DNA of 64,000 nt from NCBI RefSeq assembly GCF_003369915.1, contig NC_046678.1:1364001-1428000 (forward strand). The letters are read 5' to 3'. Source of the DNA: Drosophila miranda (taxonomy: Eukaryota; Arthropoda; Insecta; Diptera; Drosophilidae). The position numbers and the translations under genes are program-made. The notes beneath the pieces are model-generated. The model saw nothing but the letters and a program-made list of their open reading frames with translations. It had not been told where the DNA came from and made no database searches. Positions within the stretch are counted from its first letter, which is position 1, and every line of letters starts with the position of its first letter. Shown one piece after another: positions 1 to 20,510 of the stretch.

Positions 1-73
1 TCCGTGTCGTGTGAGCAGGAAAAGAATCGAAGGACCTTTGAGCATCATTCTCTTCGATTTGCTGGCTCTAATT

Positions 74-6630
<6,557 letters not shown>

Positions 6631-8231
6631 GGCGATCATTTTTTTTATTCATACGTATGTATGTACATGCTACGTAGCTTTGTATGCCATAACGATAATT
6701 GTCTTGTTTCGGTTAAAAGCAATTGAAAGCAAAAACTGTTTTAATTGCTGGTTTATGCCAATAGTAGTTAAATCACCACTTTCTACTCTCTTCAAACTTG
6801 TGATATACATATAACAAACAACTAGCAAAACAAAACAAAAAAATTATATATATATATATATATATATACAAAATATTGTCAGTCGGTAAAGCATAAAGTT
6901 ATTTACGATCCAATACATTATAGCATATGTACGTATTTAATATACATATATCAATCTTATTTATTTCATAAAATTCATAATTTAGAATCAAAACTTATAT
7001 AAACAATTTCTATCCATGCACGGATAGCATCCCATGCATTTCATACACCGTATAAATATGTAATTCACGAAACAGTATACCTTACAGATTTCAATTCATA
7101 GTAGCGAGATCTGGTCTATTTCGGCGGCCCCAATCATTTGATGTACATATTAAATATGTATGTAAATATTCAGAAACCAGCAACTTTCAAAAGCATTAGA
7201 AATATCATTTCTATTTCGTAATTTTCCTTATTGTACTTATTTTGTTTAGCGTTAATGTATATGAAAGTCTATACAGGCGTTCTTGCGTTGTACATATATA
7301 CTTATACATTTTGGGGTTCCATTAGCCATTGATATTAAATAAGACAACGATTTGTATTTATCTACTTTTATCTACATAAAGACTCATTTATCCCTTAAAT
7401 TCAGTTCCGCACGATCCTTTTTTATTAATCCCTTTTATCATTAATTTTTTTCTTTTGACATTCAATATATGTACAAATATTTAGACAAACATAAACAAAA
7501 ACATCCTCTGCAGGGGCAATAAAACTTTAAATTGAACTTAAATAAAATCTTTCCCGTGAATGGAAGAATAAATGAAAAATTGGCTTAGGCCTAAACTATC
7601 CCCTACATAAAGGAAAAAACACAGGGCTTTTGCTTTCTTGGCCTTGCTAAGTGCTCAGCAAATTGAATTTTGACTATGTTGTAGAAAATGATTTCATTCA
7701 AATTAAGATTAAAATTTAAACTAAGAAATATACACAAAACTAATGCTTTTAAGAAAATAAGTAATTAATAGCCTGTTATAATGACACGTTAATATACATA
7801 GTACTGATTAGTTAAGGCTTTTGCATTTTCTAATGTTAAATTGATCAAACATAAATGTATTCTTAACTAACTTATACTGCTCTATTAAGTACGATCAATT
7901 TGAGAACTTAAGGAAAAGGTTATAGTATTAATCAGACTATGCACACTAAGCACTACACCAACACATCAAAAATAATTATATGGTTAGAATACCATTAATT
8001 AATTTCCATTATAATACAAATTAATAATGTATACTTATAATTCAATCATGTATATGAACAAATTTCGCATGTACGAGTATATGGAATTTTCAATTCCCAC
8101 AATAAAATGACAAAAATATTACTGAACAATATAACCAAGCTTTTATTCCTACTTTGCTCTGCGCAATACAGAACAGATTTCTGCAGAAAGCATACCTAGA
8201 AACAACTAAACAAATCCACAAAATTCTGAAT
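6631..8231. other. Convergent 3' region between the seven-helix gene and the TTC39 gene
   Basis: AT-rich with no supportable coding frame. It contains a (TA)n run at about 6845-6868. AATAAA signals for the plus-strand gene occur near 7518, 7541 and 8101. A minus-strand AATAAA (plus-strand tttatt at 8142-8147) probably ends the TTC39 transcript. If the distal plus-strand signal is used, the two 3' UTRs end within about 50 bp of each other or overlap. Confidence 0.5.
6843..6869. repeat. (TA)n microsatellite
   Basis: About twelve uninterrupted TA units just downstream of the first gene's stop codon, in its 3' UTR. Confidence 0.9.
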
Positions 8232-11003
8232 TTACAATTCCCCGTCGGTATTATCATTTAAATCCATTAACGCCATGTGTATCCTGAGGTGCAGCCGGGA
8301 CTCTAACGCGTAGTGCGAAAACTTTTTCCTGTTAATGATAATAGGTACTATTGTATGTTTATGGGATTGATCAAGTTACGCATACTTGGTATCCTGTAGC
8401 ATGGATATGGCTTGATTTTTGTTGAAAGGTACGTAACAAAGGGCGGACTCAACATAAGCATATGGTAATAAAAACAAGTCCTCCTTAATTCCTCTTTGTG
8501 TTAAGCAATCGTGCAAGTCCCTGAAATCGAAATAGGTAATTATAATTGGATAATTTTCTCTGCTCGAGATACGCTTACTGAAGAGCTAGATTCGGCTGCT
8601 CCATTTGCCTATAGAAAGCTCCACGCAGCAAGAGACAAAGGGCTCGATTGTCTGCATAGTATAATTGTGAAGTTTGACTTGGGTCCTTTAGCAGGACTAA
8701 CTCTTTATTAATTGTCTGTAGAATATCGTCGGCGATAAGTGAGTTTGCTTTAATCAATTTAAATATGTTCCACAGATACATTAGCTCGATAAGCGGGAGA
8801 ACGAGATCACTGTTTTGAGCGCCAAAACGAACTGCTCGCTTAATCATAAACTTCTCCATTGGTAGCGATTTCCCAGAAATCCTCTGCCTAAATGCGGGGA
8901 CTTCAAGCATTAGAGCCTCTATATCAGGATCGGTAATGTTACAAGCAGTGGTCCTTCTCTGTTGAATGCATGCCAATTTGACCGCGGCTAAATGATATGT
9001 ATAAATGGTTCGTGACCAACTACTATTTTTCAGCAAATATGTTGCATATAGTTCTGCCTCTGCCCAATTTCCCATTAGACTATTCAACCAAAAAAGCTCC
9101 CAAAAGCTTAAATGGTGAAGTTGTGGCCACGTGATTTGTGAATGCACTGATTTTAAGTACCATAACTCTGCTGCAAACAAATTTCCTTTGATTAGCTCAA
9201 GTCGTCCCTTAAGAAAAAGTATCCATCCTCCCTTTGGATATTTGGCAAGCTGAGCTGTTAGAATTTCATCGCAAAACTGTACATCGGAGTCCGAATGCCG
9301 ATCGCTTAGCATAGCTATTACCACAAGATAATACCCAAGCAAGGACAATCCGCAAAGAATCTGGCGCAACCCTTTTTCTCGGTTTCCCTTCTTTAGATAA
9401 TCTAGACCAGTAGTCTAAAAAAAAACAGTAGGCTTTTATCTGGGAGGTTGACTAAAAAACGTACCTTGCTTCCCGTAAATCCAATAAATTTAAGAATGTT
9501 TAGTATACGTCCAGGTAATATTGATATCATAAGGTTGAACGTTCCAATCCCCATATACACTCCACTGGCGAAATGGGTGCTAACCGATGCTGAGTCCTTG
9601 ACCACGTCGAAGATCCATTCACGAGACTTCATTATTTGCTCACATGCTCTGTTGCGCATAGAAACAACTAATCAAAATTACTATCACAATAAAATTCCTT
9701 CTCACCTGAAACCACTATAACATTGCCGTACTTTGAGGCTACCACGAATCAGTCCACTCAGATTATCATCCTCAATGAATGTTAAGAGGGCGTTCATTAA
9801 TAAAGCCTCTGCCAAACACAGCTCAGCATGGCATTCCTGATCTGTTAGCTGGGAATAGTTTTTCTGAAGAAGACTTAGGTAATGAAATATTGGGTTCTGC
9901 ACTGGATAGTTACCTTCTTGAATGTACTAGTGATGGATTCCGTTAGAGTATTCTTTTTCCTGAATAATTGGCAAAGCTCTATACACTTTTTTATTTTCGC
10001 CGACGCACCCTCGACATTTTCGAAAGTAAGCATAGCCTCAAGAAAAGAAAATACTGCATATCCCAATGAGTGATAAAAGCTTGTTTCGGCGAATGGTTGC
10101 AAAATATTTCGTGCTTCATCGAATTGGTTATTAAAAAAATACTGCAACGCCAGTTCGGCGTGCTCTATAGATGTTTTAAAATCAGTTTTATAGCTATCAA
10201 AATCGTAATGATCCGAGCACGCATCATAATATTCCTGGAAAATTTATTGTTCATCAATTCAGCTGAAAACCTCTAATAACGAGCGGCAACATTGCTTTAC
10301 TTTTATACCCGGTACTCAGTCAGTATATATGTACATATCTGATCCTGTGATTTATTTAATTTATACAATATAATTTATATATCGTTTGATATCGCTGTTA
10401 GCAAAAGGGACGAATTGATATTTTGGATACAACAAATTTCATAAAAATCGGTCGAACGGTCGCCAGAGGGCGAACGAAGTCCGACGAAAAGTACATATGT
10501 GAGACAGATAATGAGTAAGCGCATGGAAGGCGTTGCGTAGCCACTGCAATTTCATTTTTCCTTTGGCTAATGCCAAGGGTCATTCTCCATGATTCTGCGT
10601 TTTTTGTGTTCTCGTATCGAAATTGTGGATGCCACAGATTTTCGTCAGTGGCTAACTTGATTCTGCGTGTTATCACACAAAATTTGGTTGCTATAACAGC
10701 TATAGTAATGTTATAGTCTGAGAACTAGGCGGCAAACAAGACGGACAGTGGGACGGACGGACAGACAGGAAGGCAGACATATGTACATACCTATATGGAT
10801 TCGGCTATTGATGCTGACCAAGAATATATGTGTTACACACATCCACCAAAAAGCGAATATACAACGTCTATACTCTTCGAGTACTAGGTATAAAAACAAT
10901 TTTCCATACAATACAATGGCATGGACCATACCTCGAAATCTGACTCTTCTTCATTTAAATCCCATTTTTGACCATCTTTGAACGCTGCTTGGGTGACCGA
11001 CAT
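8232..11003 (-). CDS. Tetratricopeptide repeat protein 39 (TTC39) family, 7 exons
   Basis: Exons in transcript order are 11003-10932, 10234-9914, 9863-9706, 9648-9465, 9414-8579, 8520-8386 and 8328-8232, giving 600 codons plus stop with every phase matching. The start (MSVTQAAFKDG) is the first ATG of the open exon. Family hallmarks that I recognise are the block CHAELCLAEALLMNALLTFI followed by IRGSLKVRQCY, the ASGVYMGIGTFNLMISILP block, KGGWILFLKGRLELIKGN, and a C-terminus ending in HYALESRLHLRIHMAL. Length fits TTC39A/B/C (about 580-680 aa). TTC39B is linked to lipid and LXR metabolism in mammals; the role in flies is not known to me. Intron 1 (about 700 bp) holds a Helitron-like element; the other introns are short. 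Confidence 0.9.
10275..10894 (-). mobile_element. Helitron-like non-autonomous element (DINE-1/INE-1 type)
   Basis: It lies in intron 1 of the TTC39 gene. Plus-strand reading shows the TTTATACCCGGTACTCAGTC end, GGATGCCACAGATTTTCGTC, a run of GGACGGACGGACAGACAGG, the motif CTATTGATGCTGACCAAGAA and the terminal CTTCGAGTACTAGGTATAAA. The order is the reverse complement of the 0.8-1.26 kb copy and parallel to the 46 kb copy. Confidence 0.75.
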
Positions 11004-14000
11004 CTCGGGAATTTCTAAACTGGTAGATTTATTTATTCTATAGTTGTGACTGTGCTTAGGTAATAAGTATATTTAAAATAGTGTCGAAAGGAAACTTAAA
11101 AATACAGTTACATACACTGAATGTGTCCAAACTGAGCGGCTAGGCTTATTTCAGAATCGGTAACAAAGCGAAAAGTCTACGTTTAATTGGTGATACAATT
11201 ATAACAGAAATGACATGCATATGCACGTATACAAGTATTTATGTATGTACATATGTAGGTAACTATTTATCCACATTTATATATGTATGTTTTATTTTAT
11301 TTAAAGTTATAAAGCTACGTACTGTCTATAGTAACTTTCGACTATAACCCCTACTACAATACAATTATTATGCCCGAATAGTTTCGGATCATTTGTTTTT
11401 TCATAAAAGTGTAATGAGTCCAGTCTATAGTATTTTGGGCTTTAAAAAGCCCCACATATGTATGTACATACATACATACATATGTACGTATATTCAGAAT
11501 TTTTTTTCCGCTTTACATTATTTCTTTGTCATAGAAGATATTAAGTCACAAAAATACTTAACACCCTTTTGGGTGTTAAATTTTCAAAGTCGCCTAAGAG
11601 AATTGATTGATTAAATACATATGAAAGTGCGTAGTACATACATATGTACATAATACAGTTGAGTGGCAACCATTTGCTTAAAACCATAATACCCAGCAAG
11701 GGAGCAATCGTATCTACATACATATGTACATATATAGGTACATACGTATACGTTTTTATTGATGTATGTACGTAAATATACAAACATATGTGCAAATGTG
11801 CATACATATGTACATTAAGCTTTAAGCTTTTGTGTTGTTCGGTTGTGTTTTTATTGTGTTCCGCATGCATGCCATGCCTATCACATTGTAATAACAGACG
11901 GGATCTGTTCTTCTTTATACTATTGTTTATATTTTCTTGTATATTTACAATATTATAAATACAAAGTTCTTTAAACTGATACTTTTTTCCGTGCCCCTTG
12001 CTGCATTTGGTAATTGTGTGAATCATTTGTGAGGGAAAAGATAATATACGATTACGCTTTAAGCTTGTGTGTTGTTGTTCCAGAGTGTTTTTTGGGTTCT
12101 GCATAAATAGTATTCTTCTTACATGCATACATATATACATACCTGTGTAAAAAAATACATATATGCACATCAAATAACAGCCGGGACCTTATAATTATAA
12201 TACATATACATACATACATACATATGTACATAATATAATCACCTAAATTAGCTGAACCTTTTCTTAAACTTGCGATTTATTGTGCATACTTACACACATG
12301 CATACAAATTTAAATTGTCTCCTTAGCATAGCTGTTGTGTTATTTGGTTTTATTTCCCGTAATAATGTACCTTGTTTTGTTTAGTTACAAATGTGTGAAT
12401 GTAAGTACGTATGGATGAACTTTTTAAGCTTTTACAAAAAGTTAATGTCACAACGTGCGATGCACCTATACATATGATGAAAAAAGACAGCTGATCGGGA
12501 AGCCAGAAAACTGCAGCTGTATTATGTGAACCGCGCTGTACTGACTTTGTATGGATTTTGTAATTTGACAATCAACCATATAGAGCTATGTAATATGTAA
12601 AGTTCTATACAAATTAGTCGCTGGAAACGCATAAAAGTTCATGGTACACGCATATGTACATGTTGGCATGTCTGTCTCATGCCTGTTATTCCAAAGTTCA
12701 TATCGGTATTTAATTATGGAAAGAGTCTAAACAGATTACACAAGATTCAAAGTCCTCTTGGAATTGATAATATAATCTATAAACTTCCGTCAGCTAATCT
12801 GGATTTACGATTGCTACCACCATCCATCCATTATTGTGTGGTGTGCCGCGTTGTGTTAGATACGTTATCGAATAGGCATTTTATTGAAACATTCACAAGC
12901 TTATGGAGTCACATACACATATTATGACTATGAAATACGTTTTTACTACCATTACCCATACATTAAATAAATAAATTTAAATAGCCTGCTTAATATTCGT
13001 ACATATTGTATGTATGTATTTCAGATGCGACTTCTTCCTTATGAACAAATTTAAATCGCTCAGCAGATTAATTTTAAGCAAATCTTCCGCTGGTCGACTT
13101 ATAAGTACATTTTTAACATATCCGCTGTTAATTTATAGTAGTTGTTATCAAATTTGGAAGCGTAGCAAACGTATTTTATAACGTTGCCTTAAGCGAGAAA
13201 TTCGAATTGCCATTGATTAGTTTTGCTTCAAACCGCGACGGGTACGAATGACAGCGACGGTCTTTGTTTTGTACTATTAAATTTTGCTTTGAAAATCTGT
13301 TTTTTCTTATATGTTCATAAAACCCTACCGAGTTGATCGATTCTGACGTGTTCCTCTACCAAATCCCACCAATATTACTGATCAGAAAAAGTAGAACGAT
13401 TGGTACGCAATAGTCAATATTCTAACATACATATGTATAATAAACCCTACTCAGACATGCAGACTACTTTTCTGTAGATAGGTCAGCAAAAACTCAGTTT
13501 GTTCGTTTTAAACTTGTCAAAATGCTATTAAATTCCCACAAATGGATATATGTAGACATTTTTGTTGGCAACGTCTTTACTCTTAGTCCTGAATTTGATT
13601 TTGCATAGTCGACCGGATCTTTAAAATACATTTTACATGATGTTTTGTTAATAAATGGTTTATACTTGTTTTAAAACCATTTTTAAAATTAAGATACTAT
13701 TTTGATACTATGTACTTATTTTAGATCAGGCAGATCAAGGCAGTATATATATATGTACATATATATATAAGATAAGTCGATATACACATACATATATGCC
13801 ATAGGAACAATCGACAAAATTGTTTCAAAATTGAAGTTTAATACCTAAACACTGAAATTATTTTCCACAGTAACGATCGGTTGGAAGACAAGTCTAGATG
13901 GGAAAAGCTTGTTCTTTCTGAAGATAATAGAATTTGTATTACTACGCCTTGCGTAGGAAGATCGATGTGCAAGGTTATTAAAAGGCTTCGGACTCCGAAG

Positions 14001-14105
14001 CGTCATTTCATTTTTATCTTGTTCTAAAAATATTTTTTTCTTACATTTATTTCAATAAATTTTTAACAGACGCACCAGGCTTATATATATATATATTGTG
14101 TAAAT
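11004..14105. other. Intergenic spacer between TTC39 (divergent) and Abcd1
   Basis: Head-to-head promoters must lie here: TTC39 reads left from 11003 and Abcd1 reads right from 14106. The sequence is dominated by CATATGTACATA/TACATACATA repeats at about 11220-11290, 11455-11490, 11640-11655, 11715-11815, 12205-12230 and 13745-13800. No credible exon is visible. A diverged duplication occurs near 11.8 and 12.05 kb. Confidence 0.5.
11810..12200. repeat. Diverged tandem duplication
   Basis: Two stretches share a common order of words: CTTTAAGCTT, TGTGTTGTT, a TTTTT(A/G)(T/G)(T/G)G(T/G)GTTC(C/T)GCAT block, and AACAG(A/C)CGGGA(T/C)C. The first begins near 11818 and the second near 12057. The opposite-strand long frame here is only a by-product of this repeat. 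Confidence 0.4.
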
Positions 14106-16967
14106 ATGACCGTTCTATCCAAATACGTAGACCGTATAGCGGAAAAATGTGAACAAAATGGAATTACAAAGCACGCTTTTAGCTGCGTGCTCGTGACCAG
14201 TGCGATAGTAGCTCTTACCATTAAGATTACTACTCCGTATGTAAGAAATACGCAATCACAATCCCCAAGAAAGATTTTAACTGGGAAAACAAAAATCAAT
14301 ACAGGGGCATTAACACCATCAGGAACAGATGGCTCTGATGAAGATTTAAAGCTCGCTGAAGCAGAAAAATTATTAGTGGCACAGAAATTAAAAAACAAAA
14401 CCAATAAGCAGATGATCGAGCCTGGTTTAAACAAAGAATTTTTGAAGCAACTGGGAATGCTAGTTAAGATTATGATTCCTAATACTCTGTGCTACGAGAC
14501 AGGCTTGCTCAGCATACACACGTTTTGCCTCATTTCCCGCACCTTCCTCAGTATTTATGTGGCCGCATTAGAGGGTGCACTTGTTAAATTTATAGTGCGT
14601 AAGGACGTTAAGCAGTTTTCCTTCGTTCTGCTTAAATGGTTTGGTATTGCTATCCCCGCTACATTTGTGAATTCAATGATACGTTTTCTAGAAAGTAAAT
14701 TGGCACTCGCCTTCAGGTAAACAATAAAATGATGTATGCAGAGTATAAGTAGACTCTAACTCCACTTAACTTTTTATTTTAGAACGCGTTTGGTACGTCA
14801 TTCATACCGATTATATTTCAAGAATCAAAATTACTATAGAGTATCAAATTTGGACGGACGTATCGAAAATGCGGATCATCGGTTAGTCGTTAAGTCTATT
14901 TTCATTTATAGACTTTATTATCTTATTAAAAACCAAGGTACTTGCTGTGTTTCTTTTGATAGTTACTTATATCTCCAAGTGTAATAGTGTCTAAAGTTCT
15001 GAGTTGGTTTTGATACCTCTCACCATTTGAGAAAGAATACTTAAAGAATACCATAAAAAACAAAAATTATGAACAACACCAGTACCTTTGTTTTTGATTT
15101 ACTGAAAAATAAACTTGTAATAAGAGCCCTTGAAACTTGCAACATAAATAATTTCCTCTATAGGCTCACTGAAGATATTTCCGTATTTGCCAGTTCTGTG
15201 GCTCATTTATACAGTAGCCTGACTAAGCCTTGTTTCGACTTGATGCTAATTGGCTTAGCATTGATGAGATCGTCCCGAAAAATGAAAGCGAATATCCTAA
15301 CAGGTTAATAGAATTTTTTTGTGTTAATGCCGTTTTAATATATTATACCCCACTATTCAGGTCCGGCTTTGTCTGTAAGTGTCATTGCCCTAACCGCGCA
15401 CATCTTACGGATTGTCTCACCAAAGTTTGGACAGCTGGTATCGGAAGAGGCAAACCGTTATGGTTACCTTAGGCATATTCACTCACGCATCATAACAAAT
15501 GCCGAAGAAATAGCTTTTTACGGAGGGCATAAGGCAAGTTATATTTTCCAGAATTATTGAACAAAATAATGAATGTAGTAATTTAACGTTTATTTTAATT
15601 TTTAGGTGGAGATGCAACAGTTAAGGCAGGCATACAATCGCCTTGTTAATCAAATGAATAACATTTTTAGCCAAAAGCTTTGGTTTATAATGCTTGAACA
15701 ATTTTTTATGAAATACGTTTGGTCTGGTACTGGAATGATTATGGTATCGTTACCTATTCTGACAGGAAGTGCCGGCGATTCTTCATCTCTTGTTGATTCT
15801 TCTTCCACTGAGTCCAATGTTAGCGAGCGCACTCAGTATTTGACAACGGCCAGAAATTTACTAATTTCTGCAGCGGATGCCATTGAACGATTGATGTCTT
15901 CCTACAAGGAGATTGTTGCTCTTGCTGGTTACACTTACCGTGTAGCTGGCATGATGGATGTGTTTGAGGAAACCGCTCAGGGAATCTATTGTAAGGCAAC
16001 AGTAGTAGAAAACGACGAGATGAATGGTATTATTGAATTCCGTGATGGCAAACCTGTAGCTAAAGGTCGCATTATTTATACGGATGATCCCGGAAATATG
16101 TCAATCACTCTACGAGCAGTTCCAGTAGTGACACCCAACTGTGATATAGTTGTACCAAGCCTAACGCTTTGCATCGAGCCCGGTGTGCATTTGTTAATAA
16201 CTGGTCCAAATGGATGTGGAAAGTCTAGCTTATTCCGAATATTAAGTGGACTTTGGCCCATATATGCTGGGGAATTGCATATTCCACGGCCCGTGGAAGA
16301 TAAACCCTGCATGTTCTATATTCCGCAGCGCCCGTATATGTCCATTGGCAGCTTATGTGACCAAATAATTTATCCCGATACCCGAGAGGATATGAAACGC
16401 AAGAACATAACCGAAAATGAGCTAAAAGACATTTTAAAAATGGTCAGCCTAGAGCACATTGCGCAACGGTAAGTACTCTTTATTTAATTCATGAAAATTT
16501 TACGACTTTAATTAATATTTTTGTATTCCACTTTTAGTGATAGTTTTGATGTGGTTCGCGATTGGAAGGACATTCTATCTGGAGGAGAAAAACAACGTAT
16601 GGCGATAGCTCGCCTATTTTATCATAAGTACGAATAATTTACATGTGAAAAGCTTGATATATAATACTTTGCTTTCTTAGGCCACGTTATGCTTTACTTG
16701 ATGAATGTACCAGCGCAGTTTCCATAGATGTTGAGAGTTCGATATATGAAATTGCGAAAAGCATGGGCATAACACTTCTGACAATAACACACAGACCGAC
16801 TCTATGGTTAGATCTGAAACTGTATATTTTTTATCTAGACTTTAATTAATTTATTTCTACAAATTAGGAAATATCACACACACATTTTGGAGTTTGACGG
16901 TCTGGGAAGCTGGCGTTTTAGAAAAATGGATTCAAATGAGCAGCAGAAAGAACAGTTCCTGCATTAA
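14106..16967 (+). CDS. Abcd1: ABC transporter subfamily D half-transporter (ALDP/PMP70 type), 8 exons
   Basis: Exons are 14106-14716, 14783-14881, 15164-15303, 15361-15533, 15606-16468, 16538-16627, 16681-16806 and 16868-16967; 733 codons plus stop. The N-terminal half (to about residue 330) is the membrane domain, with the subfamily D block [12 protein letters not shown] and the EAA-like [10 protein letters not shown] near residue 330. The nucleotide-binding domain has Walker A GPNGCGKS (541-548), signature LSGGE (642-646), Walker B YALLDE with Asp666 and catalytic Glu667, and the H-loop histidine in ITHRPT. The family dimerises in the peroxisome membrane and imports very-long-chain acyl-CoAs. 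Length is standard. The intron after exon 4 starts with GC instead of GT. All key catalytic residues are intact. Confidence 0.95.
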
Positions 16968-17418
16968 CTGCCGTTTTAAGTATTTTAAATGTATAGTTAC
17001 ATATAAATATTTGACTAAGTTGTTCTCTAAGGAAAAATGTCTGCTTTTTATATGTCGGATTTGTTATTATTGAGTCGAAAAACTTGACTATAAATTTTAT
17101 ATAAAGACCTAAATAGTTAGACGTATTAAATTCTCTTATATTTTGCTATTTTATTACACATAAAAAAATTAAAAATCTTTTTTTTAACAGAAAAAGTCAT
17201 GGGCCTACTTTCTGAAGGTTGTAGGTTGTAGGTTGCACCCAGGACGCACCCACCGCTAGATATATTATATATTTCACAGGGATTCTTTGATTTCTTACAA
17301 TTTCCACTTACGACGCTACAGCGATCTGGAAGCATGAAAGAATGCCTGAAGTTGAGATGATCAAAGTGTATTCCTCTTCAGACCCTGGATTCTAGCTTCC
17401 AGACGTCAGGGGAGAGGT

Positions 17419-18009
17419 TTAGAGCTTCGTCTGGGCCTCGGGAGGATGCAAGTGATTCAGACCTTTATGGTGCTCGGCAACTCCGAGGAATTGCGGTACT
17501 GCCGCCACGGTTCCCATATCAATGATCTTGAGTCCCTTTTTTCCTTGGTCGCGCCGTATAACTCTTCTGATAGTCCAGTATGCCTCCTCGTAGCCTAAGA
17601 TGTGAGCTTGAACAATTTTAGTATAGTTTTGTCCTCTCTGATCGTCGGGGGAATCCATAACATCATGATCATTCTTTTTGGAATGAGGGCACGACACTGA
17701 TTTTATTGTGTAGCCCAATTTAGCTTTAAGCTTTAAGAAACTTGAGAGTTTCTCTGTTTCCACAGGCCACTGCCTTTGCTCCCTTATACCACGTGCTTCC
17801 AATGGAACACAGGGAGCCAGGTTCTCTGTCCGCTCTGCCGTTTTTGCCATGTCATCTAGGATTTTACCTATTGCAGTTAGCCAGTTTATATCCGAGATCT
17901 TCCCTTCGATGTCTCTTCGGTTGATGAAGACTACCTGTAGGCCAGAATTTATCATGTTTTTGTGCGCTTGCATTCTTATCCTTTGGAGAAGCCGACCGTC
18001 ATCTATCAT
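17419..18009 (-). other. Unidentified open frame, 196 codons, possibly a decayed retroelement or lost gene
   Basis: An uninterrupted minus-strand frame beginning MIDDGRLLQRIRMQAHKNM and ending HHLHPPEAQTKL-like (…GLNHLHPPEAQTKL). Composition is that of a real protein (charged, with Trp and Cys) and GC content is higher than in the flanks, unlike the low-complexity chance frames elsewhere. Just upstream (about 18020-18180, minus strand) another frame also reads as protein-like (SESEVKSSLALGTKIDIKS), so the true frame may be shifted. I recognise no domain. There is no matching splice context. A decayed transposon ORF is my best guess. Confidence 0.35.
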
Positions 18010-18540
18010 TAGCTTTTTTTGCTTCTGCTAGTTTTCATTTGCTTATTGTGGACATTGTATTCGGCATGTCATCAATTGATTTTATATCAATCTTGGTGCC
18101 CAAGGCGAGAGACGACTTTACCTCTGATTCTGAGCCGCCGTTATGTGAAACTGTATAAAGCTAAGCAACCGGCACAGAGATTTTATCTTATTAAAAAACA
18201 TATTTAAATCCTCACCATTAAATGGTACCAGGGTACTGACGAGGTTCAAGTTCACTCTAGTTGGAAAATTCCAATATGTTCACTTTAGGCTGTTCGTTTA
18301 CTACTGATCTGCTGCTTGGAATCCATTATTTCTAACTTATCTTAACGGGACCTACATTTTCGCCAAAATTCTCTATTTAAGTAAATAAATAATTAATTTA
18401 TAAATTATATAATAATAAAAGGGTCGTCATGATGACATTTTATTTCTGACTGATAATAGTAGATTATCCTATCTAAATAGGGCTTCCTAAATAGGTCTCC
18501 ACACGTTGGGGGTGGGGTCATGTTAAATTCTGAACATAAA

Positions 18541-19004
18541 TCAAGAGAGTGGGACAGAAGGCTGTGAAAAAAATCGAATACTACTAGGTGAGTAGCATAC
18601 CATATCTTTTATACATGCACGGAGGATGAAGGCTCCGTCTGTCCATATATTTCTAAGCAATCTAGTCCATCCGTCCTCTTGGTCACTATATTTAATTTTT
18701 CCTATCTGTGACTCTTCATTACTGTGCTGGTGTCTCTGTGCCAATATGGTTAAAATAAGGAATATCAAAAAGGAATTGCTGAGAGAGAGCAATAAGAGAT
18801 GCAATATTATATCGAGCATTGCGTGAGATAAGATAGCTGGTACAGAAAAGAGTTCTTCAGTGCGCTGGCAGAAACACCAACATATAAAAATGCAAGAAGA
18901 AGAAAAAAAGCCGGCAGCCCCAGATAAATGCTTTTGATGAATCTGAGCCACATTTTAATCACTTTCATGAGTACCCCTACTAAGATCGCCCGGGACGAAT
19001 TCAT
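18541..19004 (-). other. Unidentified open frames with a signal-anchor-like hydrophobic stretch
   Basis: Two overlapping minus-strand frames. One begins MNSSRAILVGVLMKVIKMWL and contains the hydrophobic run YLGLPAFFLLLAFLYVGVSA. The other (18951-18541, 136 codons) has a second hydrophobic run (LHLLLLSLSNSFLIFLIL) and then a charged region. A single frameshift would join them into a protein with a signal sequence or membrane segment. No family recognised. It may belong to the same decayed unit as 17.4-18.2 kb. Confidence 0.25.
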
Positions 19005-19286
19005 ACACGAGTAGATTCATAAAGGTAGAAATGGCCAAAATCACTTGTATGAATACCTCTAATATTTTATAAATCAATAAAATATATCATGTATCGATTT
19101 AAGACTCTTATGCTATCGAATAAAACAGCATAAAATCATACCAATTGGAAAAAATCCCAAACCGTTGTTTCAATTGGCAAAAATACAAAACTAGATTGGG
19201 AAACATCCAATAACGTTTGCCCTGCCATGTATTAATTGCAATCAGAACGATCCCGCGTAATGTAAAGAAAGGTACTTCCTTATAAG

Positions 19287-20510
<1,224 letters not shown>

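Larger units (their letters stand above)
16968..19286. other. Intergenic spacer between Abcd1 and Arl4
   Basis: The first 150 bp are the Abcd1 3' UTR. From about 17.2 to 19.0 kb base composition rises in GC and long minus-strand frames appear (listed separately). From 19.0 kb to the Arl4 start the sequence is AT-rich and holds the Arl4 promoter and leader; no TATA box is obvious. Confidence 0.5.

Noticed and set aside
11541..12173. A 210-codon minus-strand frame
   Set aside because: It is Tyr/Ile/His/Met low-complexity translation of CATATGTACATA repeats and of a duplicated spacer segment; no splice context or domain.
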